DNA of 64,000 bases. Source: Novosphingobium percolationis (GTDB lineage: Bacteria > Pseudomonadota > Alphaproteobacteria > Sphingomonadales > Sphingomonadaceae). The stretch covers positions 781,377-845,376 of the forward strand of contig NZ_JAILYM010000002.1 of assembly GCF_020179425.1 (NCBI RefSeq), in the 5' to 3' direction. Positions 15,997 to 24,593 of this stretch are shown here, in pieces (the first letter of the stretch is position 1; every line of letters begins with the position of its first letter). A program made the position numbers and the translations under genes. The notes below the pieces were generated by a model. The model saw only the letters and a program-made list of their open reading frames with translations. It searched no databases and was not told the origin of the DNA.

Positions 15997-17346
15997 ATGT
16001 CCAAAACACTCGTCGACCAACCCTTGACCACCCGAGAAGCCAGGAAGCGATTGGCCGCAGGCATGTACTGGCGGAGCATCGATGTCGAAGTCCATCTGGG
16101 ATACCGCAAAGCCAAACGAGGTGGAATGTGGATTGCGCGCTGGCGAGTGGACAAGAGATATCGTCAGGCCGTCCTCGGGCCGGCAGATGATGCCATTGAG
16201 GTTGGCACGCTCGATTATCGTGCAGCGGTCAAGCAGGCCCTTGAGACCGTCGGAACCGCGCGTATTGCCGTCAGGGCGCTGGCTGATGGCCCAGCCCTGA
16301 CTGTACGTCTGGCTGTTGAGGCGTACATTGCGGTCAGAAATGCGAGGGATAGTCGCAGGGTAGGTCGAGAGACTCGCTCTGACTCGGCTCGGCGATTGGA
16401 AAAGTACGTCATTGGCCGCGAAAAATTGCGCAAAGGTGAGGCGGTTGTCGCCTCTCCATTGGCACGTGTTGCCTTGCACGAACTCACTGAGGCCAACCTT
16501 AGAGATTGGCGGATCAGTTTACCAAACAGCCTCAAGGCCACGGCCAAGCAGCGGCTCACGAGTGACCTGAAGGCCGCACTGAATGCTGCGTGCGAGCAAC
16601 ATCGTGCCCGCGTGCCCGCAGGTTTGCCAGGCATCATCAAGCTGGGGTTACGGGCGGAACTGGCCGATGAAGATGACGCGGTCCCACTCGCGCGCGAAAA
16701 TCAAATTCTCTCGGACAGTCAGGTCAGCAGTCTTGTTCAGGCCGCGCGACAGCTTGACGCAGAGCAAGGCTGGGAGGGCGACCTTTTTCGCTTGATAGTC
16801 GTCATGGCGGCGACGGGAGCGAGATTCTCTCAGGTAGCGAGATTACGTGTTGTCGATGTCCAGACTGGAGCTGGTCGCTTGATGGTTCCGCCAAGCAGAA
16901 AGGGGAGGGGCGTGAAATCCGGGCACACACCGGTGCCGGTCGGAAAGGATGTGCTCGACACGCTCATGCCTATTTTGTCGGGGCGGCCCAAGGCTGCAAT
17001 TCTCTTCGAGCGTTGGCGGTATGAGCAACAATCAGGCAGTATCCGATGGAGGAAGGCCGCCCGTGGTGCATGGCAGACACCGAGCGAGATTGTGCGGCCG
17101 TGGGGCGAAATACGAAAACGCACCGGCTTACCGGACGTTGTCCCATACGCTTTGCGCCATTCCTCCATCGTCCGAGGAATTCGGGCAAACCTGCCATTGC
17201 GGTTGGTCGCAGCAATCCATGATACGAGTGTCGTAATGATTGAGCGGCATTACGCCCGCTATATTGCCGACGGGCTTGATGCGCTGGCCGCTAAGGCTGT
17301 GGTCCCATTGTTGGCTACCGACGAGACAACCCTCCAAGCCCGCTAA
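15997..17346 (+). CDS. int: Tyrosine-type site-specific integrase of element 2
   Basis: A 449-residue tyrosine recombinase. An N-terminal domain of Integrase-DUF4102/arm-binding style (GYRKAKRGGMWIARWRVDK) is followed by a core-binding domain and the catalytic domain: first Arg in TGARFSQVARL, HxxR in ALRHSSIVR, second His in IHDTS, nucleophilic Tyr in ERHYARY (about residue 419). The start at 15997 follows GGTGAG; an upstream in-frame ATG at 15910 is less likely. It lies 146 bases from the second att copy. Confidence 0.92.
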   Translation: MSKTLVDQPLTTREARKRLAAGMYWRSIDVEVHLGYRKAKRGGMWIARWRVDKRYRQAVLGPADDAIEVGTLDYRAAVKQALETVGTARIAVRALADGPALTVRLAVEAYIAVRNARDSRRVGRETRSDSARRLEKYVIGREKLRKGEAVVASPLARVALHELTEANLRDWRISLPNSLKATAKQRLTSDLKAALNAACEQHRARVPAGLPGIIKLGLRAELADEDDAVPLARENQILSDSQVSSLVQAARQLDAEQGWEGDLFRLIVVMAATGARFSQVARLRVVDVQTGAGRLMVPPSRKGRGVKSGHTPVPVGKDVLDTLMPILSGRPKAAILFERWRYEQQSGSIRWRKAARGAWQTPSEIVRPWGEIRKRTGLPDVVPYALRHSSIVRGIRANLPLRLVAAIHDTSVVMIERHYARYIADGLDALAAKAVVPLLATDETTLQAR

Positions 17347-17379
17347 GCGACTACTGGGAAAACGGCCGAATAGACGCGT

Positions 17380-17410
17380 GAGGCTACCATCCGCGTGGGA
17401 TGGTAGCCTC
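17380..17410 (+). terminator. Strong hairpin after integrase 2
   Basis: A perfect 13-bp stem (GAGGCTACCATCC with its complement) encloses a five-base loop GCGTG and is followed by GCTCTTTG. It lies 33 bases after the integrase stop and is likely a terminator. The following 169 bases to 17579 hold no gene that I can support. Confidence 0.75.
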
Positions 17411-17579
17411 GCTCTTTGTAGAGTCACGGTCGGGTGGCTTGCGATGCCGCGCGCCAAGCTTCGCCACTCTGAAGCCTTTGTCGAATGGTAGAACGTAATG
17501 GAGTGAGCTGTTGCGCGGGGAAAGGGGGGCATTTAACCAACGGAGACCGTTTCGCATCAGACGGACACTCCCTCGGACT

Positions 17580-17984
17580 CTATTCTGCCCGAATCCTGCC
17601 TTTCATGCGGCTGGCCTGGGCGCGCCAACGTGCGGAATTCTGGGCGGTCCAGCGCTCGCCGGCAACCTCCTCCAGTGTCTCGACGAGGATGTCTAGCGCG
17701 TCGTCAAATACAGACTCCGAAATATCGCCGTAGCTGTGATGTTTCGCGACCATTGCGTCTATTGCTTCCAGCGCCCATGGATCGTTCACTTCCAGTGCCG
17801 CGAGATATTCGATCATCTCGTTGACCATGGCACCTTGTGTTGCCTGTGGACGATTGAAGCTGTCGCGATGCTCGGGATGGGCCGCGAAGAAGCGTTCGAA
17901 GAATATCGGTGTGATGTCGATGTCGGTTTCGGCGACTGCATCCAGCGAGGCGAGGAGCGTGGAAGGGGTCGCCGACATCGTCAT
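17580..17984 (-). CDS. Single-domain globin
   Basis: A 134-residue haemoglobin-like protein. The B/C-helix segment [16 protein letters not shown] and the F-helix AKHHSYGDI, with the probable proximal His, fit the bacterial globin family; the final helix is present. It is translationally coupled to the upstream ferredoxin (its start overlaps the ferredoxin stop by four bases) and is the last gene of the LLM-P450-ferredoxin operon. A role in oxygen supply to the two oxygenases or in protecting the haem enzyme from NO would fit but is inference. A globin in a P450 operon is unusual. Confidence 0.75.
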   Translation of the reverse strand: MTMSATPSTLLASLDAVAETDIDITPIFFERFFAAHPEHRDSFNRPQATQGAMVNEMIEYLAALEVNDPWALEAIDAMVAKHHSYGDISESVFDDALDILVETLEEVAGERWTAQNSARWRAQASRMKGRIRAE

Positions 17985-18292
17985 TCTTCCGGAGCGATGC
18001 GGACGATCAGACCATCATGCTCGTCCGCCAGGATGACTTGGCAGGAAAGGCGCGATTGGTCTGTGCGATGTCCTGATGAATCCAGCAGGTCATTTTCGTC
18101 TTCCGAGAAGGCCTTGGCCACGCCCGCGTCTTCCACGTACACGTGGCATGTCGCGCAGGAACAGCAGCCCCCACAAAGGGCCAGTAACTGGTCGAAGCCG
18201 CGATCGCGGATTGCCTCCATCAATGAAAGGCCCGCTTCGGCCGAGATGGTGGTGGCGACGTCCTGTCGGTCGACAATGGTGAGCGAAATCAT
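17981..18292 (-). CDS. 2Fe-2S ferredoxin, putidaredoxin-type
   Basis: A 103-residue vertebrate-type (adrenodoxin/putidaredoxin) ferredoxin. The cluster ligands are visible as Cys-x5-Cys-x2-Cys in [12 protein letters not shown] and the fourth Cys in RLSCQV, about 36 residues on. It lies 104 bases downstream of the P450 gene, so it is the likely electron donor to that P450, as putidaredoxin is to P450cam. The start at 18292 is chosen because the family begins directly at this point; the longer frame upstream is not ferredoxin. No ferredoxin reductase gene is seen in the window. Confidence 0.9.
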   Translation of the reverse strand: MISLTIVDRQDVATTISAEAGLSLMEAIRDRGFDQLLALCGGCCSCATCHVYVEDAGVAKAFSEDENDLLDSSGHRTDQSRLSCQVILADEHDGLIVRIAPEE

Positions 18293-18364
18293 GGAGTAAT
18301 AACTTTCACGTTCCGTCGGCGCGGCACGCTGACGGCCCTGTTGTGGAATTGGAGGGGGCGATGA

Positions 18365-18388
18365 CGGAGGCCCACTAGCGAGCCTCCG
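18365..18388 (-). other. Hairpin between P450 and ferredoxin genes
   Basis: CGGAGGC and GCCTCCG form a 7-bp stem with a 10-base loop, nine bases after the P450 stop on the minus strand. There is no T-run. It may adjust the relative expression or stability of the two parts of the operon mRNA. Confidence 0.45.
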
Positions 18389-18396
18389 CCAACCGG

Positions 18397-19620
18397 TTAG
18401 CCAACGTCCCAGCGCAGGACGAACGGCTCGCACCCTCCGACGATGCCGCCGCGATGCCGTAGTGTCTGGCCGGGTTCCAGTTCGAAGCGCGGGATGCGCG
18501 CGAACCATTCCTCCAGCAGCACCTTCATTTCCATGCGTGCAAGGAACTGGCCGGGGCAGGTGTGATTGCCGCTGCCGAATGCCATGTGATTGCGTACCTT
18601 GCGATCGAGATCGTACTTGAGCGGATCGGCGTTCATTTCGGGGTTGAGCGCATACAGCTCGGTCGGCGCGACGATCATGTCGCCCCGTGCCAGCGTGACG
18701 CCGTCGACTTCAACGTCGGCCACCACTTCGCGGGCGGAAGAAACCAGCGGCAGGCGCCGCAGGCATTCGTTGATCGCCGCATGGTGCAGATCATGGTTGG
18801 CGGCAAGGCGGGCCTGGACCTCGGGTGCCTGTGCCAGCAGCCGCATCGTGAAGCTCATGAAGTTCACGACCGTGTCCAGTCCACCGACCAGCACCTGTAT
18901 GGCCAGGCGCGCGGCTTCGCTTTCTGTCATCGGGCGGCCGTTCACTTCGCTGGTGGCGATGTGGGTCAGCAGGTCGTTACCACCCTTGGCCTTCCGCTCC
19001 TCGATGATCGGATGGACGTAGGCCTTGAAAGCTTCGGTCGCTTGCGCTGGGGTGATGCTGCCATCTGGACGCGTGAACTGGTCGGCCAGATGCTTCAACT
19101 TGGGCAGGTGCTCTACCGGAAGATCGACCAACTGCATGAACACGCGCAGCGGCAGTTCTTCGGCGAATTCATGCACGAAGTCGCAGCGGCCGTTGGCGAC
19201 GAAACTTTCAATCAGGTCGACCGTCAGCTTGCGCACCTTCGGCTCAAGCGGGTGGATAGCCGACCCGTAGAGTTTGTCGTTCAGCACCTTGCGGAAAGGG
19301 CGGTGTTCTGGCGGATCGAGCGAGAGGGGAATGAAGTCGCCGTAGGCCTCGCCCGCGGTGCTCTTGGGCACCAGCACGACTCGGCTGGAAAACCGCGTGG
19401 CGTCTGAATAGACTTGGTTGATGAGATCGGGCGACAGCGCAATCCAGTGGCCCTCGTTATAAGGCGTCCAGACGACCTCGTGCGGCGTGGAATCCCGAAG
19501 CTGGGTCCATGCGACGTGCAGGTCGTGCTGACCATGGAACGGATTGTAGATATCGAAATCCACGATCCGGTCCTGCGGCACCCCGGCTGGTGGCCGGGCG
19601 AGCGTTGCGGCTTCGGACAT
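18397..19620 (-). CDS. Cytochrome P450, P450cam (CYP101)-like
   Basis: A 407-residue soluble bacterial P450 that hydroxylates a small hydrophobic substrate with electrons from the neighbouring ferredoxin. Motifs: I-helix GGLDT (246-250), ExxR as ECLR (285-288), and the haem loop [10 protein letters not shown] with the thiolate Cys355. It resembles P450cam along its whole length, including FDIYNPF, GHWIA and DPPEHR. The tyrosine that binds camphor's carbonyl in P450cam (Tyr96) has a counterpart in GEAYGDFIP (Tyr93), with one extra Gly after it. A ketone- or oxygen-bearing terpenoid substrate is therefore plausible. The gene starts two bases after the LLM gene's stop, so the two are co-translated. 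The exact subfamily cannot be given. Confidence 0.92.
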   Translation of the reverse strand: MSEAATLARPPAGVPQDRIVDFDIYNPFHGQHDLHVAWTQLRDSTPHEVVWTPYNEGHWIALSPDLINQVYSDATRFSSRVVLVPKSTAGEAYGDFIPLSLDPPEHRPFRKVLNDKLYGSAIHPLEPKVRKLTVDLIESFVANGRCDFVHEFAEELPLRVFMQLVDLPVEHLPKLKHLADQFTRPDGSITPAQATEAFKAYVHPIIEERKAKGGNDLLTHIATSEVNGRPMTESEAARLAIQVLVGGLDTVVNFMSFTMRLLAQAPEVQARLAANHDLHHAAINECLRRLPLVSSAREVVADVEVDGVTLARGDMIVAPTELYALNPEMNADPLKYDLDRKVRNHMAFGSGNHTCPGQFLARMEMKVLLEEWFARIPRFELEPGQTLRHRGGIVGGCEPFVLRWDVG

Positions 19621-19621
19621 G

Positions 19622-20713
19622 TCAGACCTCCGACTTCGCAACGGCGCCCGACGGCAGCTTCGGCGCGATTTCCTGCGCCAGACGACGCATCGATTCGTTC
19701 CAGGGCGTGGGATTGTCGATGTAGTCGTAGCTGTAGAGCAACAGGGTACCGAACCCGCCGCCAAGGCCGTCGAACCACTTTTCGAACTTCTCCTGTACCG
19801 TTTCAGGCGAGCCGACTATCCAGAAGTGATCGGCGAGGAATTCGGGCGTCACGTCCGAAACCGAAAGACCGGTGCCTTCGGTCATGGCTTCGGCAATGCC
19901 AAAGGCATGATAGGTTGGCAGCAGGTATTCCTTCCAAGCGCGGCCCATGCCTCCTTCCAGCGCCAGCTTGCGGGCTTCGGCGTCGGTATCGGCAATGAAC
20001 ACGTCACGCACCACGCGGTGCATCGCGCGATTGCCGGGGCGGCCGGCGTCGGCAGCGGACTTGGCGTAGATGTCAAAGTGGTCGATAAGGGCCGAGTTGC
20101 TCGAAAACACCGAGCAGGGCGAATAGCCATGCGCGCCGGCATAGCGGATCGACGGCGAATTGGGGCTGAGGCCGGTCATGGCCATCGGCATCGAGCCGCC
20201 CCACGGCTTCTGATCTCGCACAGGGTGGGCGGCATCGCCTTCCGGAAGGCCGGCGTTCCAGAATTCACCTTCATAATCGAAGGCTTCACCCTTCCACACC
20301 ATTTCCATGATCTTGACCGATTCCGTCATCATCCGGTGGTTCTTGGAAAGATCCTTGAGTCCGCGAAGACGCGCGTCGCCCGGATAGGCGCCCGGTGCCA
20401 CGCCCATCTGGTAACGGCCCTTGAGGATGTGGCTGAGCCAGGCGGCCTGTGCGGCCAGCGTGGCCGGGTGGTAGTAGGGCAGAAGGTGTGCCAGCGGACC
20501 GAGCTTGATGCGTTCGGTCTGGCGCGCTGCGGCGGCGATAACCAGCTCAGGATTGGGGATAGCTTCCCAGTTCAGGGTGATGTGCTCACCAATCCAGTAT
20601 TCGCTGAAGCCCACCTGATCGGCGGTGACCGCTTGTGCGACGGCCCAGTCGAACACTTCCGACGGGGTGCGCTCGGGCGGGAGGAACGGGGTCTGAAACA
20701 TACCGACTTCCAT
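19622..20713 (-). CDS. Luciferase-like flavin-dependent monooxygenase (LLM class), copy 1
   Basis: A 363-residue bacterial-luciferase-family oxygenase, which uses reduced FMN from a separate reductase. The N-terminal MFQTPFLPPER, the SEYWIGEHI segment and the GVAPGAYPGDARLRG segment are typical. Members near this group include type II Baeyer-Villiger enzymes (diketocamphane monooxygenases) and limonene monooxygenase-like proteins, which fits the adjacent P450cam-like gene. It heads the operon LLM-P450-ferredoxin-globin. A clear paralogue lies at 49585-50673. The FMN reductase may be the gene at 45790-46317. The precise reaction is inferred. Confidence 0.85.
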   Translation of the reverse strand: MEVGMFQTPFLPPERTPSEVFDWAVAQAVTADQVGFSEYWIGEHITLNWEAIPNPELVIAAAARQTERIKLGPLAHLLPYYHPATLAAQAAWLSHILKGRYQMGVAPGAYPGDARLRGLKDLSKNHRMMTESVKIMEMVWKGEAFDYEGEFWNAGLPEGDAAHPVRDQKPWGGSMPMAMTGLSPNSPSIRYAGAHGYSPCSVFSSNSALIDHFDIYAKSAADAGRPGNRAMHRVVRDVFIADTDAEARKLALEGGMGRAWKEYLLPTYHAFGIAEAMTEGTGLSVSDVTPEFLADHFWIVGSPETVQEKFEKWFDGLGGGFGTLLLYSYDYIDNPTPWNESMRRLAQEIAPKLPSGAVAKSEV

Positions 20714-20759
20714 GGCATCTCACTCCATTTTTGCGTTTCTGTGGTGGCCGTGAATTATT

Positions 20760-20772
20760 ACACGTGTGCGAT
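20760..20772. promoter_or_regulatory. Candidate TetR operator, copy 1
   Basis: ACACGTGTGCGAT contains the palindrome ACACGTGT. A related sequence GCACGGGTGTGAT lies 72 bases downstream. Both are in the 170-base space between the divergent LLM and TetR genes, the expected place for binding sites of the TetR protein at 20884. Confidence 0.4.
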
Positions 20773-20831
20773 TTGTAGCTTGATCCTGGTCAATAATCTA
20801 CCATTTTTCGAAAAAGATTCGGCAAAAAATA

Positions 20832-20844
20832 GCACGGGTGTGAT
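20832..20844. promoter_or_regulatory. Candidate TetR operator, copy 2
   Basis: GCACGGGTGTGAT matches the first copy at 10 of 13 positions and stands 40 bases before the tetR start. It is a weaker palindrome. Confidence 0.35.
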
Positions 20845-20883
20845 AGGAATTGACATCTCTGGCGGTCGTCCTACTCGGAGGAC

Positions 20884-21546
20884 ATGGCATCCACGATCGT
20901 CCGATCCAGAAAAACCAAGCCCTTGGCGAGTGGTACGCGCGAACGCCTCATCCTTGAGGCGGAAACGCTGTTCGGTGAACGCGGCATCGATGGCGTGACC
21001 ATGCGCATGATATGCGAGGCTGCAGACCAGAAGTTTGCGGGCTCGGTGCAGTACCATTTCGGCGACCAGCTCGGCTTGCTTTACGCCGTGTTCGAATACC
21101 GCGAGGATCAGCTTCAGCCCCAGCGCAAGGCGTTGCTGGATGAGGGGCGCAAGACGGGGCAGCTGGACAATGTGCGCTACTTGCTGCGCATTCTGTTCGA
21201 ACCGAATTTTCGCATGTACGAAGACCACGGCGTCATTTCCTACATGCGCTGCCATGCGGCCTATCTGGCGACACACCGCCCGCGCGGCGTCGACCACCCG
21301 GTCGACCGCGACAGTCCGGCAACGCAGATTCTGCGCGAGGCGATGCTGCTGCTTGAAAAACGGTTGTCTGCAATGGGGCCGCAGCTTGCGGCGTTTCGTC
21401 TGGAATGCGTGGGAGCGATGTTCCTGCAGGGGATGACGCAGTATGCGTCCGGTCCGGGGCACTCGGGCATGACGCCGCGGCAGTTCTTCGATGACATGCT
21501 CGATATGATGACGCATGCCATCTCCGTCCTGCCGCGTCCTCGTTAG
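20884..21546 (+). CDS. TetR/AcrR family transcriptional regulator, copy 1
   Basis: A 220-residue repressor-type protein with an N-terminal TetR helix-turn-helix (TRERLILEAETLFGERGIDGVTM then VQYHFGDQLGLLYAVF, about residues 18-65) and a variable ligand-binding domain. The ATG follows CGGAGGAC. It is divergent from the LLM-P450 operon and probably controls it. Its last four bases overlap the end of the convergent SDR gene. Confidence 0.88.
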   Translation: MASTIVRSRKTKPLASGTRERLILEAETLFGERGIDGVTMRMICEAADQKFAGSVQYHFGDQLGLLYAVFEYREDQLQPQRKALLDEGRKTGQLDNVRYLLRILFEPNFRMYEDHGVISYMRCHAAYLATHRPRGVDHPVDRDSPATQILREAMLLLEKRLSAMGPQLAAFRLECVGAMFLQGMTQYASGPGHSGMTPRQFFDDMLDMMTHAISVLPRPR

Positions 21547-22490
21547 GCAGCGCCAAACAGTTTTGGGATCAACTCGAGTTCGTCGCCGGTCCAGTTGATG
21601 TCGAGATAGTTGCCCAACGACCTGATCCTTTCGGCGTGATCGCGCAGGTCTTCGGGTGCATGGTGCGGATCGAACCAGCCTTCGCCCACAACGAAGCCAA
21701 CGCGGGCCACCTTGCCCGATGAACTGCTGAAGATTTCGCCGTTGATCGCGGTGGAACGGTGCGCCAGCCACAGTACCGTCGGTGCTACCGCTTCCGGCGG
21801 CCCCATAGGAACCCGGCCCGCGCGAATGTCCTCGCGCCAGTCTTCGCCTTCGGCTTCCTTGCCACCGAAAAAGGCATCGCGGTTCATGCGCGTGACCGCC
21901 ATGGGCGCGACAGCGTTGACTGTGATGCCGGTCTCCCCCGCTTCCTGCGCCAGGCACTTGGTCAAACCCGCCACGCCCAGCTTGGCTGCGCCATAATGCG
22001 CCAGCGTCTCGTTGCCTCCAAAGCCTGCGTTAGAGGTCGTATTGACGATGCGTCCGTACCCTTGCGCCGCCATGTGCGGCCACACAGCGCGGCACATGAA
22101 AAACGCGCCGTCCAGCGTGACCGACTGCATGGTGCGCCACGCTTCGTCGGTCAGGCTGCTCAGTGGCGCAAAGCTGATGATTCCCGCGTTATTGATCAGC
22201 ACCGTGACCTTGCCAAACGCGGCGATGCCGGCTGCGATAACTGCTTCTGCGCCACCCGGTTCTGTGATCGAATGGGTGTCGGCTACGGCTCGTCCGCCGG
22301 CTGCCTTGATTTCGGCCACAACGCGTTTCGCGACAGGCGTTACGGTGCCGCTGCCATCGGCTGCCGTCCCGATATCGTTGACCACCACCGCGGCACCTCG
22401 CGCGGCGAAGGCGAGCGCATATTCGCGCCCCAGCCCGCGCCCCGCGCCGGTGATGACAACGACGTCATCGTCGAATCGCATCTCAGCCAT
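21543..22490 (-). CDS. SDR oxidoreductase, MFE-2-type hydroxyacyl-CoA dehydrogenase-like
   Basis: A 315-residue short-chain dehydrogenase with the cofactor loop GAGRGLGREYA, NNAG, and the catalytic YxxxK in HYGAAK. The N-terminal part resembles the dehydrogenase domain of peroxisomal multifunctional enzyme 2 (17-beta-HSD4 type), which oxidises (3R)-hydroxyacyl-CoA. The C-terminal extension beyond about residue 255 (HAPEDLRDHAERIRSL) also occurs in that group. It is the last gene of the minus-strand operon 27224 to 21543. The start at 22490 (MAEMRF) is chosen; the open frame upstream belongs to the thiolase gene's other frame. Confidence 0.85.
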   Translation of the reverse strand: MAEMRFDDDVVVITGAGRGLGREYALAFAARGAAVVVNDIGTAADGSGTVTPVAKRVVAEIKAAGGRAVADTHSITEPGGAEAVIAAGIAAFGKVTVLINNAGIISFAPLSSLTDEAWRTMQSVTLDGAFFMCRAVWPHMAAQGYGRIVNTTSNAGFGGNETLAHYGAAKLGVAGLTKCLAQEAGETGITVNAVAPMAVTRMNRDAFFGGKEAEGEDWREDIRAGRVPMGPPEAVAPTVLWLAHRSTAINGEIFSSSSGKVARVGFVVGEGWFDPHHAPEDLRDHAERIRSLGNYLDINWTGDELELIPKLFGAA

Positions 22491-22501
22491 GACGCTCGCC
22501 C

Positions 22502-23707
22502 TCAGACCGGGATTTCGAATAGCCCGGCCGACCCCATGCCGCCGGCGACGCACATGGAAACCACCGCATAGCGTGCTCCGCGCCGACGCGCTTCGATCAG
22601 AGCGTGTCCGGTAAGGCGGCTGCCTGTCATGCCGAAGGGGTGGCCGATGGCGATGCCGCCGCCATTCACGTTGAGCCTCGCCGGATCGATGCCCAGCTTG
22701 TCGCGGCAATACAGCGCCTGGCTGGCAAAGGCTTCGTTGATTTCCCACAGTCCGATGTCGTCGACCGAAAGACCCGCGCGTTCCAGCAGCTTGGGAATGG
22801 CAAAGACCGGGCCAATGCCCATTTCCTCGGGCGCGCAGCCGACCGACTGGAAGCCCCGGAAGAGGCCGAGGATCGGCAGTCCCTCGCGCTCGGCGGTGGC
22901 GCGGTCCATCAGCACCTGGGCAGAGGCCCCATCGGACAGTTGGCTGGCGTTGCCAGCGGTCACGAACTTGCCTTCCTTGACGATCTGCCCGTCCTTCCAC
23001 ACCGGCTTCAGTTTTGCGAGGCCTTCCAACGTGGTGTCGGCACGGATTCCCTCGTCGCTGGTGAGTGTAACGGTTTCCGAGCCCGAGACCGTGCCGTCCT
23101 TTTCGATGATGTTCTTTTCGACGGTGATGGGCGCGATTTCGTCTGTCAGGCGGCCCTCGCGGGTCGCGGCGGCGGCGCGCACGTGGCTTTCGACTGAGAA
23201 TTCGTCCTGCGCCTCACGCGAGATGCCATAGCGTTCGGCGACGATCTCTGCTGTCTCGATCATGGCCATGTAGGCGTGGGGAGCGCCTGCCAGCACTTCG
23301 GCCGGCTGCGCGCGGTATGTCGGCGTATGGGCATTACGGGTGTGGGTGATCGATTCCGCACCGCCAGCAAGACCTGCTTCGATGTCGCCTGCGATGATCG
23401 CGCGGGCGATGTAGGCCAGCGTGGTGAGCCCCGATCCGCACTTGCGATCCAGCGTGGTGCCGGGGATCGAGAGCGGCAGGCCCGCCGCGAAGATCGCGGT
23501 GCGCGCAAGGTTGGACCCTTGCGTGCCCCATTGGGTGCCAACGCCGATAGCGGCATCCTCGATCCGCGCGGGGTCGATCCCGGCGCGTTCGATTGCGGCG
23601 TTCATCACGTGTGCGGTCATGCGGGGGGCATCGGTGTTGTTGAACGCGCCCTTGAAGGCGCGGGCGACGCCGGTGCGGGCGGTGGAAACAATAACAGCTT
23701 CACGCAT
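22502..23707 (-). CDS. Acetyl-CoA acyltransferase (catalytic thiolase)
   Basis: A 401-residue thiolase with all catalytic elements: nucleophilic Cys90 in DRKCGSGL, the NEAFASQ box, the His of GHPFGMTG, and the second Cys in CVAGGMGSA. It would cleave a 3-oxoacyl-CoA in beta-oxidation. This is the only thiolase of the region with an intact active site; the two thiolase-like proteins at 27463 and 28578 lack it. Its start overlaps the hydrolase gene upstream by eight bases. Confidence 0.93.
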   Translation of the reverse strand: MREAVIVSTARTGVARAFKGAFNNTDAPRMTAHVMNAAIERAGIDPARIEDAAIGVGTQWGTQGSNLARTAIFAAGLPLSIPGTTLDRKCGSGLTTLAYIARAIIAGDIEAGLAGGAESITHTRNAHTPTYRAQPAEVLAGAPHAYMAMIETAEIVAERYGISREAQDEFSVESHVRAAAATREGRLTDEIAPITVEKNIIEKDGTVSGSETVTLTSDEGIRADTTLEGLAKLKPVWKDGQIVKEGKFVTAGNASQLSDGASAQVLMDRATAEREGLPILGLFRGFQSVGCAPEEMGIGPVFAIPKLLERAGLSVDDIGLWEINEAFASQALYCRDKLGIDPARLNVNGGGIAIGHPFGMTGSRLTGHALIEARRRGARYAVVSMCVAGGMGSAGLFEIPV

Positions 23708-24593
23708 TCTGAAATGTCCTGCGGTTTTCATGGAGAAAGGCGAGCGCTTCGCTCACGAAACGCTCGTGGAATTCGTGGTGGAGCCAGTGGCTGCCGCCGG
23801 CGAAATGGCTGATCGCGTGGTTCTTCAGATGCGCGAGTCGCGCCGGACCGGGGAGGGGCACCCAGCTTGCATCGCCATAGGCAAGCAGGACAGGGCAGGC
23901 CACGGCGTCGAGAAGCTGATCGAGATCGGTTCCGTGCTGATCTTCAGGGGCTCGGCGTTTCACGCGGGGATCGAACTTCCAACGCCAGCCTTTGCCGAGG
24001 TCGAACGCCACGGCATGACGGGCAAGCTCGCCGATGATTTCCGGCGAAAGCGTGGGTTGTTCGCGCTGCATGCGGGCGCTGGCGTCGTCGACCGTGGCAT
24101 AGTGGCGCATATCACGTCCTGCGGCAGCCTGCCGGCGTTCGATCCATTGCCGCAAACGCACAGGGTAAGGCGTCGGCTGAGCGGCTTCGTCGCGCTGAAT
24201 TGGCAACTCGATGCACTCGATCCCGATGAAGACCTTGACCTGATCCGGGTAGGCCGATGCAACCCTCAGCCCGATGGCGCCGCCAAGCGAATGACCGATA
24301 ATCGCATAGCGCTTCAGCGCGAGTGCCTCGGCGATGTCAGCAATATCGGCAACATAGGCGGACAAGGCATAGCCATCGGAATCAGCCCAATCGCTGTCGC
24401 CGTGTCCGCGCAGGTCAGGAACGATCACGCGGTATTCCGCTGCCAGCGCGTGGGCAACGCGATCCCAGCTACGGCTGTGATCGCGCATGCCGTGGATCAG
24501 GATGACCGCCGGCGCGCTTTCTTCCCCCCACGTCGTGACGTTGAGGCGGCGGCCATCGATAAAAACAGTGTGGCTGGATGGCGATCCGCTCAT
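23700..24593 (-). CDS. Alpha/beta hydrolase
   Basis: A 297-residue alpha/beta-hydrolase: oxyanion segment LIHGMRDHSRSW, nucleophile elbow GHSLGG (about residue 100), and a late His in GGSHWLHHEF. The fold includes esterases, lactonases, C-C hydrolases and dehalogenases. Its place between an acyl-CoA synthetase and a thiolase, in a region with Baeyer-Villiger-type oxygenases, suits lactone or ester opening. Overlaps of 4 and 8 bases with its neighbours show tight coupling. Confidence 0.85.
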   Translation of the reverse strand: MSGSPSSHTVFIDGRRLNVTTWGEESAPAVILIHGMRDHSRSWDRVAHALAAEYRVIVPDLRGHGDSDWADSDGYALSAYVADIADIAEALALKRYAIIGHSLGGAIGLRVASAYPDQVKVFIGIECIELPIQRDEAAQPTPYPVRLRQWIERRQAAAGRDMRHYATVDDASARMQREQPTLSPEIIGELARHAVAFDLGKGWRWKFDPRVKRRAPEDQHGTDLDQLLDAVACPVLLAYGDASWVPLPGPARLAHLKNHAISHFAGGSHWLHHEFHERFVSEALAFLHENRRTFQNA

